DNA of 64,000 nucleotides, taken from NCBI GenBank assembly GCA_019426215.1, contig CM033396.1, positions 26,179,101 to 26,243,100 on the forward strand, read 5' to 3'. The notes below the pieces were generated by a model. It was not told where the DNA came from and ran no database searches. It saw only the letters and a list, made by a program, of their open reading frames with translations. Both the position numbers and the translations under genes were made by a program. This document shows, piece after piece, positions 48,346-57,273 of this stretch. Numbering within the stretch: position 1 is the first letter of the stretch; every line of letters begins with the position of its first letter. This DNA comes from Buddleja alternifolia. Its lineage: Eukaryota; Streptophyta; Magnoliopsida; Lamiales; Scrophulariaceae.

Positions 48346-49611
48346 ATGACCCGCTCCTCCAACGAGCCTTTATTTGATTTTGAGCACGAAATCGAACGTG
48401 TTCTCCGGGCTAGTAGACAAGCTCGAGGAATGGCGGACAATCTCTATCAACCAAATCCGAATACACGTTTCACGGACATGAACTTACCAGAGAATCGGGA
48501 GTGGTTACAAGGCATTCTCCAAGCTATGCAACCGTCTCCTTCTCAACAACTTCAATCGATCTGGGTTAGTCTACCACCGAGGGTCCACACCATACTGGGG
48601 CCCGTGATCTTGCCTAACTTCTATGCACCGAATTATCACATCCCGTCTCATATATTTAGTTTGGTTCAAGGTGATCCGTTCTATGGCGAGCCTAATGAAT
48701 CATCTCACGCACACTTGGAGACTTTAGATGATGCTCTCACGACCATTCAATTTTATCCAAGGGATCTAGATGCAATCCGTCTTAGAGTCTTCCACTTCTC
48801 ACTTAAGGACAAGGCGCTCACATGGTATAAATCTCTACCACCTCAATCCATCACGACTTGGGGTGAGTTAGTAGATGCTTTCTTGAACAAATTCTTTCCG
48901 CCTCGTAAGATTAACGAGCTTCGGAGCAACATCAAAGGATTCAAGAAAAGGAATAATGAATCCTTAGCCGAGGCATGGGCTCGATATAAAGGCATGGTAA
49001 GAAAATGCACGGATCACAACTTTGGGTTGAATGAGCAAGTGCTACATTTTTATGAGGGAGTTCAATCAAGCATTAGAAATAGGCTTAATGCAGGTGCGGG
49101 CGGTGATCTCCTAGGTTTAGATTGCCATAGTGTGTGGGATAAGATTGAACAATAAGCCCGGGAAGATGAGATCTATCCCAATGATGAAGAGGTCATATCC
49201 ACCAAAAAGTTTGCTTGTGTTCAAGAGTTGGAAGAAGTAGCTTTGGAACCAATGGTTAGGAATGTGAACTATGTTGGAAATGCCAATCGACCTCAAGTGA
49301 ACTTCTATGTGCCCAAATTTTTTTCAAAGAGGCCTAATCTGGAACAAAATGCACAACTGGGTATTTATCAAGCACTAAGGCCCCCATTCAACAACAACCA
49401 AGCTCAAAGGCAAGGTAATCCTCATGCACAAGGGCAAGTTAGGCCTCTTACAACCGAAGAACGTCTCGATGCACTTATTAAGAAGTCGGATGAATCATTC
49501 AATGAGCTCCGAAACATGATGAAGGACATGTTTATGAAAATGAAAGATATGAAAACACACATGGGCCATTATCAAGGGCGATTAGTGAGAGAGCCCCGGG
49601 AACTTTGCTAA
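48346..49611 (+). pseudogene. Gag of the Athila-type element, interrupted
   Basis: The Gag shell protein of the gypsy element. The frame 48346–49155 has the retrotransposon gag core (ALTWYKSLPPQSITTWGELV, FLNKFFPPRKINELRSNI and FYEGVQ). It is stopped by TAA at 49153–49155 but stays open in the same frame to 49611 (AREDEIY, then ALEPMVRNVNYVGNANRPQV and TTEERLDALIKKSD). After that the family motif NPKEQCYAITLRSGK appears at about 49626 in another frame, so a frameshift lies near 49590–49605. I see one nonsense change and one shift; no zinc knuckle is evident. Confidence 0.85.
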
Positions 49612-49659
49612 GCGGCACAGAAAAGAATCCTAAGGAGCAATGCTATGCGATTACCTTAA

Positions 49660-49900
49660 GGAGTGGAAAATAGTTGGAGGACGATTTGGTTCGCAGTTCA
49701 GCGGCCAAGCGCCAATCAGACAGTGCCCAGGCGCCAGAAACACTATTTCCAGATAATGTGCTTCGAATTTCCACGCCCAAACGCCATCCAGATGGTGCCC
49801 AGGTGCCAACCATGCCTTGTTAGGAAGAAATACTTCGCACTGCAGTGCCCAGGCGCTACACAATTGGCGCCCAGGTGCCATCTCCTGCTTCTTCCGCCCC
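49660..49900 (+). repeat. GCGCC-rich spacer between gag and protease
   Basis: GTGCCCAGGCGCCAGAAAC, GGTGCCCAGGTGCCAACC, GTGCCCAGGCGCTACACA and GGCGCCCAGGTGCCAT recur every roughly 40–70 bases. Very similar words occur in the 5' LTR at 47010–47220. It falls in the variable region after ITLRSGK and carries an in-frame stop near 49820. Confidence 0.65.
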
Positions 49901-50906
49901 TAGTTCATCATTTTCGACTCCCACTCTACCCATTGCGATCTGTTTACCATTCCCGTTAGCTCAGCACAAGCATGTAAAGGAGATGGATCAAAACTTCTTC
50001 AGAATCTTAGCTATTCTTCAAGGAGTTCGAATCAACATCCCCTTTATTGATGTTATTTTGCAAATGCCCAATTGCATTAAATTCCTAAAAGACATCTTTA
50101 CCAACAAGAAGAAATGGGAAGTAAGCGAGACGGTATGCCTAACTAAGGAGTGCTCAGCCATTGTGATCAACAAGTTGCCTCAGAAGCTCAAGGATCCGGG
50201 CTGCCTTACTATTCCTTGTAGCATTGGGCACCTCACATTTGAGAGAGTTTTTTATGACTCGGGATCTAGCATCAACCTCATCTCTTACTCTATTTTTAAG
50301 AAGATCGGCTTTGGAGGTACTAAGCCAACATCCATGTTGTTGCAATTGGCGGATCGCTCAATCAAGCACCCAAAAGGCCTTATCGAGGATGTCATTGTAC
50401 AAGTTGACAAGTTATTCTATCCGGCTGACTTTGTGGTTCTCAAGATGGATAGCGACATTGATGTTCCCTTAATCCTAGGAAGACCTTTCCTAGCCACTAG
50501 AAATGCCAAGATCGACATGGGAAAGGGTAAGTTGACATTGAAAGTAGGCGATGAAAAGGTAACATTCAATGCTTATAATGACATGAAACCATCCACGGAT
50601 GATCTTACTTGTTTAAATGTCGACGCTATTAACCTTTTGCTTGATGAGAAATATGAAAGTGGCAAGGCTAAGGGTACTCTCGAGTTGGAGGATGCGGTTC
50701 ACGATGAGAAACAAGACAAGATGAGAAAAGAGGATTCATGCATGAAGTACATTCCACCATGTCGATGTGTTCGTGAGATCGATAAGAGAAATCCAAAACG
50801 AAGGACTAATCTCAAAACACTGCAATATGAGTGGAGACGAGTGGGGCATGATGATAGAGGACAAAATGACAAGGATATTGTCATGCTAAATGGGCCGCCT
50901 ATTTGA
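49845..50906 (+). CDS. Retropepsin-like aspartic protease of the Athila-type element
   Basis: An open frame of 353 codons covering the gag–pol junction and protease. INIPFIDVILQMPNCIKFLK (from about 50031) is the family segment before the protease. FYDSGSSINLI, with catalytic Asp at 50256, is followed by ILGRPFLATRNAKIDM. The frame ends before any reverse transcriptase, and the natural start is likely within gag by translation of one polyprotein. The first 45 residues come from the GCGCC-rich spacer. The part after about 50600 has no recognised domain. Confidence 0.82.
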   Translation: MPRRYTIGAQVPSPASSAPSSSFSTPTLPIAICLPFPLAQHKHVKEMDQNFFRILAILQGVRINIPFIDVILQMPNCIKFLKDIFTNKKKWEVSETVCLTKECSAIVINKLPQKLKDPGCLTIPCSIGHLTFERVFYDSGSSINLISYSIFKKIGFGGTKPTSMLLQLADRSIKHPKGLIEDVIVQVDKLFYPADFVVLKMDSDIDVPLILGRPFLATRNAKIDMGKGKLTLKVGDEKVTFNAYNDMKPSTDDLTCLNVDAINLLLDEKYESGKAKGTLELEDAVHDEKQDKMRKEDSCMKYIPPCRCVREIDKRNPKRRTNLKTLQYEWRRVGHDDRGQNDKDIVMLNGPPI

Positions 50907-52624
50907 ACCTTAAAGAGCACAAAGTCAAACTAATGACTATAAACAAGCGCTTCTTGAGAGGCAAGTCAAGTTTGTAAGTTTTGTTTTCTTTTCCTTTCAT
51001 TTTTGTCTTGTCTAGTTTGTTTCGTTATGTTATGTTCAAGCATGCACTTTTGACATGCTTCTCTTTGAATCTTGATGGTTTTGTATTGTGAGTACATGAC
51101 ATGACGTAGCCGAGTTTTGCTTTGGAAAATCTTTCATTGCGGGTTTAAGCTTGGAATGGATTCCATGTGAATAAGGTTTGCTTTTTAGCATCCTTGGTGT
51201 AAATACTCTCATTTACCTTTTCAAATTGTCAGGATTGAGTCAACATTGAGGGCAATGTTGAGTTTAAGTTTGGGGGGGGGGGGGGTATATAAGTAAGTAG
51301 CACTTATCCATTTTATGTGTCATGTGATCTTGTTTCTAGCTCAAGTTTGGGGAAATCGTTGCTATTGCATGTGTTTCGTACTAATTTTTGTGAAAAATCA
51401 TGCATAACAAAATTTTTGTTCTAGGGTGTTAGCTTGCCAATTAGTGCAATTAGACTTGAGAACTCGAGATAATGGCATTATATCTTGTATGTTTCTATTA
51501 ATGGTCTAAAATGCAAAATTACAAATCTCGATTATTCTCATTTCAACCTTAGTTGAGAATCAATGTTCCTTAGATGATACACATTGCACATAAGTCGAAT
51601 GTAGAGGGATTGAAAGGGGTTCCCCATCCCGAGACATGTGAGAAGCACCGCCGGATATATTAACCTAGATTTTTCATGTTGTTATGAGATGATTATTTGC
51701 TTATGGATCCATGATTGTGTTAATGGAATGAATAATTGAGAATAGATTAGTATGACCTCGAGAGTTCGGTTAGGCCAACGAGTATTGGAGGTCACCAAAG
51801 CACCATTTTCTACACACTGTACTCGTTGAGCTAATTTGAGCTTTTCTAAAGGCAATCGCGAATGAGTTGAATAAAAGACCTCGTTCTATTTCGTGGCTTT
51901 TGCCACTCGGGTGATTAAGTTCGTAGGAGTGTCTTAACACTTAGCACCCTAAAACCGTCCGGTTTGGGAGTTGTTGACCCAAAGCCCGTTACATGGGTGG
52001 CAAAGAAGATCTAAAGGGGTAGAACATCGCACGAGGCCTTATGTTGTTATAAGCTTAAATCGTTTCAAAGCAGGAAATGTCAATGTAAAGTGAATGGAAA
52101 TGAGCACAATTATAACCTTAAAGTTGCCTATGATTCAATAAGCTTTATGATCTATCGAAAGTTGGTAGATATGGGGAATGTTTCCGAGCATGGTAGGGAT
52201 GTCTTTCGATCATAATGCTCTAGATCTTATCCCACTACACCCTTTGGAAATTTGTTTAATTCTAGGTGTTGAATGAGCATTGTCTTCATTTGTGTATATG
52301 TTATTGAGCTTTATTATCACTTGATTTGTGTCATTGCATCATAGTTCTTATTTCAAGTTATCTCGGTTGGTTTAAGCTAAACATCCTTCGATTTTGTGGG
52401 TATATCGCATGCAAACTTTCACGAGACTATAACTCGTCCTTTGAGGTAACTCAAGGGTTCAAAGGCTTGTTGCACCCGTTAAGTGCAACTGTTCACTCCA
52501 CCAAAGTGAGTTAGGCAGTTTCCTTTTTGTTTCTTCCTTGTTTGTTGGTGTTTTCGGATCCTATAGCTTATTGCTCGAGGTCAAGCAATTGATAAGTTTT
52601 TTTTTTGGGGGAGGGGGGGGGGGT
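50907..52624 (+). other. Non-coding 3' internal region and polypurine tract
   Basis: Contains no open frame of interest. A GGG-rich site (TTTAAGTTTGGGG plus a longer G-run) lies near 51270–51286. The presumed polypurine tract is at 52600–52624: GGGGGAGGGG and further G, directly before the 3' LTR. Athila-type elements usually have a long 3' region of this kind; the whole pol segment has been lost between 50906 and here. Confidence 0.6.
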
Positions 52625-53359
52625 TGATAGGAGTCGTTTTTATGTATATTTTGGTCTCCTTTTGTTAACAATTTAGGTTTATTTATAGCTTGATTTATGT
52701 CACTCGTGCATTTAATGTGTGTGTTGAGTGATTTCAGGCACTAAACGAAGGTGCACGAAGAAAAGAGCAAGGGACGACGTATCAAACGAACTTAAGACTG
52801 GAGTATGATTGATTCCCTAGTTTAGTGTTTTGAGAAAAACTTGAACTAGGGTGCAAGGGATTCATAACATCACTGACCAAATAGGAATTGTCCCTAGATA
52901 TAGGTAGAGATTTCCGGGTGTAGTCGTTCGATATGTCGAGGAAGCTCTAGTCCGTCAATGCATGCTTAATGATTAGATTTCTGGGTAGACATACTTAGGA
53001 AACCATCATTTAAGTATAGGATATCATGAGACATCGAGTAGTTATTATTATAGGACCTTCCACCATAGCAACTAGGTCTAATAATTCAACGAGAGTCTTT
53101 GTACGGATACAGATCAAATCGAGTCTTGCATGTGCCTTGGTCGTTTTTATATTTGAGTTTCAATATTTTCCTTGTCCTCACTCTTGTTCTTCGCACTCTT
53201 AACTGAATTTACTTTTCTTTTAATTGTCTATTTCTTTATTGCAAATTTTAAACTAGAATTCAAGTCTCCGAGGTTCGAAAACCCGTACTTTTTGTCCATC
53301 TATTACTATTTCACGACTAGTATACTTTTTACCAAAGTGCGTTAGGTTCTAGTGTGTCA
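52625..53359 (+). repeat. 3' LTR of the Athila-type element (shorter form)
   Basis: It starts TGATAGGAGTCGTTTTTATG and ends GGTTCTAGTGTGTCA. Relative to the 5' LTR it joins TTAAGACTGGAG straight to TATGATTGATTCCCTAG, missing about 630 bases. Scattered substitutions elsewhere show the pair is not very young. Confidence 0.92.
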
Positions 53360-53407
53360 GTTAGACCGAAGTAAAAAATACCGATTGGCCCAATACATAT
53401 ATATATG

Positions 53408-54858
53408 TGTTAGGAAATTTCATGTTAGATGTTTTGATGATGACAAGATAGGATTCAATGTTAGACCCCAAATAAAATGTAAGTTTATGCTTTCATAGAT
53501 CATTGTATAAAGCGTTTAAAGAGTTTGTAATTTTGTTTAGGCTTGTAATTTTTATCCTCATAGATTTTAGACTAAGTCTTAGCGACTGAATCAATAATAG
53601 AATTCTAGGTGAGTCTATTTGAGAAGAAGTTGAAGACCAGCGTCTGAAACCAACCGAAGATGAAGATTCCTTCTTAGCGCCTGTCAAACGCTAAGAGACC
53701 GCAGTTCAGGATTCATGAATCAAGCGTTCAAATACTCAAGCGACTTATAGAAGATTCACCTGAAATAAATCCTCAAGTCATAAAAGACTTAAATGCAATC
53801 ATTCAACGGGCATTTATTTCCAACGGGAAATAAATTCAAATTGCATTAAATGCCTGATAAGAGCATTAAATGTGATAAGCTACTGTGACTTGTGGACAAG
53901 TCTCCTTTTGACCAGACTATCAGAACTTTCAGAGTTTTAGCTCGGTTCCAGCGAATTTTTAGGAATGTCAGATTTTAGGTACAATCACGCGCTACGTGAA
54001 AGGCACGCTCCTACATGTGTCCAACAGACAGATCCCAAGAAATTGCCTATAAATACCTTACTCCAGAAAATCAAAAATATAGAAGAACAACATCAAGAAT
54101 ATACGAGAAATTATTGCCAAAAATCCTACGTACATTCTTTCTGGAAAAATCTTAGAAATTTCATAGCCAAAACCTTTCAAGCTTTCCATCTACATTCCAG
54201 ACAGTCACAAATATCTCAAATATCTTCCAAAGAAGAAATCCAAACTCCAACTGAGATATTCCAAGTTGTTTGATCTTCTTTAAAACAAACAAAACCCTAG
54301 TGATAAACCTCAACCTTTCATCTGAGTGAGAAAAGTTGTTGAAACCTTTCAGACAGTATTTTTGAGTGAGAGAAGCTTGAAGAAGACGATCTTCATTGGT
54401 GCTGAAGTCTGTGTGATCAAGGAGCCCAAGATCATTTTCATCCATTACTATTTTGTAGAAGTTTCTGTGTGATCCTTTGATAATCATCATAGTAATTTCC
54501 TTCAAGTGAAAAAGGAGAAGAAGGACGTAGCTGGGATTACATCACCCAGTGAACCTTACAAATTATTGTGTCATTTATTTTATTGTCTTATATTATTCAC
54601 TTCATTTTATTCTGAAAAAGACAAGTAAAATTGCAAAGCGATTAATTCAACTAAAAGAACGCTAAACATTATTTCCGCTGTGCTAACCCTGATTAAGCGA
54701 TCTAAGCGTTGCCCTACTTTGGTATACTGCTGAAATCACTAAGTCTAAGTTAACTATTCTGAAGCGTCTGACCAAAGCGCTCAGTTTTTCCAAGCGTTCA
54801 AATTTCTAAAGTGATACGAAAATTTTGTGAAGTCGAAAAGGACTTCAGGGTCTATTCA
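53408..54858 (+). repeat. 5' LTR of the copia element
   Basis: It starts TGTTAGGAAATTTCATGTTA after a TA-rich target. Its sequence is shared with the copy at 9033–10412. The right limit is uncertain: similarity to that copy stops at TTCAGGG (54850). A C-run and the ATTCAACCCC signature common in this group come just after, about 50 bases before the primer binding site. Confidence 0.78.
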
Positions 54859-54909
54859 ACCCCCCCCCCCCCTTCTAGACCCTTTCGTATGCCACTTGGG
54901 ACCACCAAG

Positions 54910-54921
54910 TGGTATCAGAGC
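54910..54921 (+). other. Primer binding site (initiator Met tRNA)
   Basis: TGGTATCAGAGC is the classical copia primer binding site complementary to initiator methionine tRNA. It is followed by GGTTGAAGTAG and, 100 bases later, the gag ATG. Confidence 0.9.
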
Positions 54922-55022
54922 GGTTGAAGTAGAAACCTAAGCGTTTCCGAGCGTAACTGCTTGTTTAGATCCACCTTTCTAAACTTAATCGCTTTAAACC
55001 TTTTTTTTCAAAACATATCATT

Positions 55023-57260
55023 ATGGCTTTTAACAAAATGCCTAAGTTGGTAGAATCAAATTATGATTCGTGGAAACTTAGAGCATTCGCATACTTATGC
55101 TCATGTGATAATGAAATATGTGATGTTATTACAGATGGCCCCATCAAAATCATGCAAGTGAGAACTCGAGCACCTGGAGCCGATGAAGCCACTCCAGATG
55201 GATATGTCGAGAAAAATAAACTAGACTGGACGCCAGATGATCGAAAAAGAGCGAATCTGGATAATGTTGGACGAAGTGCACTTTACTCAGCGTTAGGAGA
55301 TAACGATGCATTGTTCAACAAAATAAAGCAATGTAAGACATCCAAAGAAATATGGGATAAATTGGCTATTGTGTGTGAAGGTTCAGCACAAATGAAGGAG
55401 AACAAGCTCTCCATAGCCATGCAAAGATTCGAGCATTTCAAAATGCAGCCCAATGAGACGCTAGAACAACTAGACGCAAGGTTTACTTTGCTCATTACCG
55501 AGTTAGCGTCATTAGACAAGGAATTGCCCAACAAGGAAATGGTCAACAAGATCTTCAGAAGTCTTCCAAGCAAGTATTTAATTAAGACTGTTGCTCTGAG
55601 AGAATCACAAACATTAGAGACACTTACCCCAGAGCATGTCTTTTCAGAGTTAAAGGCATTTGCGTTCGAATTAGGTGAAGTTAGCGACACATTGACTTCA
55701 GCGATTGAATCAGGAGCTTTAATCGCTACCACCAAAAATAAGGGAAAAGCGGTTATTGAGGTCAAACCGGTTGAGTCAAATGAAGAAAAGAAAATGGCCT
55801 TATTGGTAAAGAAGTTCAAGAAATTTCTACGATACGAGAAGAGAACTCCTATTAGACAGAATTCATTTCAAACTCCTCCTCCAGCACCAGCGCCTCAGTA
55901 TCAAGCGCCAGTGTACTCTGCACCTCAACCAGTAGCGCCAGTTCCATACCAAGCGCCTCCATCCCCCACTCAGAATCTCTCAGCACCAGTAGTCTCAAAG
56001 CGATTAACTGCTGAACAAAAAATGAAAACTAATTTGTGTTATAATTGCAGAAAACCAGGGCACTACCAGGTAAATTGCCCTTATCCAAATGTGTCAAAGC
56101 CCTCAAGGCAAGACTATGCGGATAGAAACCAATTCAGAAGCAACCTTCGCCAACAAGGTCTGCTAGCGGAATCTGAACCATTCTCCGCACCTGAAGAAGA
56201 TTTGGAATCATCAGACGAAAGTAGTGATGATGAGCCTACAAGCGACTCAGCATTGATTTGTCTCATGGCAAGAGATGATGAAGCGTCTGACGACTCGCTA
56301 CCAGAGGTAACCAATGAATTATATCATCCTCTCTCTTATGATGAATTACTTGACAAAGTTAAAGAATATTATAAAGATTGTCAAGAGGCCGCCAAAATAT
56401 ATCAAAACGATCTCGCTATTATTTCGTCGCTCAAAAGTGATAAAGTAACACTCAAAGCCGAGTTACAAGTTCAGAAACAGTGCATTGAGAAGAACAAATC
56501 ACTTGAGAGTGAAGTTATTCAGTTAAAAAGCGATCTTGATATAATAGTCAAAAGAGAAGCTGATTTGATCGCTAAACTTGCTAAATCAGAGCAGCTTATC
56601 TCATCATTATCAAAAACTTCCAGAAAGTTGGATAATGTGACTAAGGTAACTAGATTATTTGGTGAAAAGTCCGGTTTAGGATGTAATAATTTCGGTAAAC
56701 AACCAAATAAATCCAATGTTATGGCAAACAACAAAGGAAAAGGTGTTATCTTTGTTGAGAAAAGTTCACAGAGTCAAACGCTAAGTGAACCTAGCGACAA
56801 TGGTACGAGGCCAAATGAGAAAGTCAAAGCTGACTCAGGCAAGGGTAAGGCTAAGGCAAATGATTCACAAAGACAAACTCATCCAAACGCTCAAAAAGTC
56901 AAGGACAAGTCTAATCACTGTGAATCAAGCGCTAAGCGTCAAGCACCAAAAGTGCAACCCAAGCCAGCGCCAAGGACTTACCAGCGTCAATATCCAAGAC
57001 AGTCAAAATCATATCATCAATACTATGATGATTATGACTATGATTATGACTATTATTATAATCGAGGATATTATTACACACCCAAAAAGCACACACAGCA
57101 CAAGGTGAACAAAAAGCACACACAACACAATGTGAAACCCAAGAAGGCCAGTATTCCTACAATGAAGACCAGACAAATATGGGTTCCTAAAGTTCTAATT
57201 CAAACCAAGGTTACTAACGCTGAAGGACCCAAAACAACATGGGTACCTAAGAAGAATTAG
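55023..57260 (+). CDS. Gag protein of the copia element
   Basis: A complete 745-codon frame. The N-terminal half is the copia gag domain (WDKLAIVCEGSAQMKENKLS, LDARFTLLITELASLDKEL, KIFRSLPSKYL). A Pro/Ala/Gln-rich linker precedes a CCHC zinc knuckle (CYNCRKPGHYQVNC, about 56037–56078). After it come an acidic segment, a long heptad-rich helical region (residues about 455–550) likely to form a coiled coil, and a basic tail with a DYDYDYDYYY tract (about 57035). The long tail after the knuckle is typical of Sireviruses. It is intact and ends WVPKKN before TAG at 57258. Confidence 0.92.
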   Translation: MAFNKMPKLVESNYDSWKLRAFAYLCSCDNEICDVITDGPIKIMQVRTRAPGADEATPDGYVEKNKLDWTPDDRKRANLDNVGRSALYSALGDNDALFNKIKQCKTSKEIWDKLAIVCEGSAQMKENKLSIAMQRFEHFKMQPNETLEQLDARFTLLITELASLDKELPNKEMVNKIFRSLPSKYLIKTVALRESQTLETLTPEHVFSELKAFAFELGEVSDTLTSAIESGALIATTKNKGKAVIEVKPVESNEEKKMALLVKKFKKFLRYEKRTPIRQNSFQTPPPAPAPQYQAPVYSAPQPVAPVPYQAPPSPTQNLSAPVVSKRLTAEQKMKTNLCYNCRKPGHYQVNCPYPNVSKPSRQDYADRNQFRSNLRQQGLLAESEPFSAPEEDLESSDESSDDEPTSDSALICLMARDDEASDDSLPEVTNELYHPLSYDELLDKVKEYYKDCQEAAKIYQNDLAIISSLKSDKVTLKAELQVQKQCIEKNKSLESEVIQLKSDLDIIVKREADLIAKLAKSEQLISSLSKTSRKLDNVTKVTRLFGEKSGLGCNNFGKQPNKSNVMANNKGKGVIFVEKSSQSQTLSEPSDNGTRPNEKVKADSGKGKAKANDSQRQTHPNAQKVKDKSNHCESSAKRQAPKVQPKPAPRTYQRQYPRQSKSYHQYYDDYDYDYDYYYNRGYYYTPKKHTQHKVNKKHTQHNVKPKKASIPTMKTRQIWVPKVLIQTKVTNAEGPKTTWVPKKN

Positions 57261-57273
57261 AATTGTCCTTTAA

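Larger units (their letters stand above)
46815..53364 (+). mobile_element. Athila-type Ty3/gypsy retrotransposon, internally deleted
   Basis: The element is 46820–53359, flanked on both sides by GTTAG (46815–46819 and 53360–53364). The 5' LTR is 46820–48185 (1366 bp) and the 3' LTR 52625–53359 (735 bp). Both start TGATAR and end in TCA. A primer binding site, gag and aspartic protease follow the 5' LTR in the order of the Athila/Tat clade. Reverse transcriptase, RNase H and integrase are missing: the open frame ends at 50906 and about 1.7 kb of non-coding 3' sequence follows. It therefore could only move with help. The shorter 3' LTR lacks the region corresponding to about 46995–47622 of the 5' LTR. 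Confidence 0.93.

Noticed and set aside
50907..52624. A degenerate envelope or reverse transcriptase region in the Athila-type element
   Set aside because: No frame with family motifs could be found; the stretch reads as non-coding.
55283..55819. 178-codon minus-strand frame
   Set aside because: Antisense shadow of the intact copia gag.
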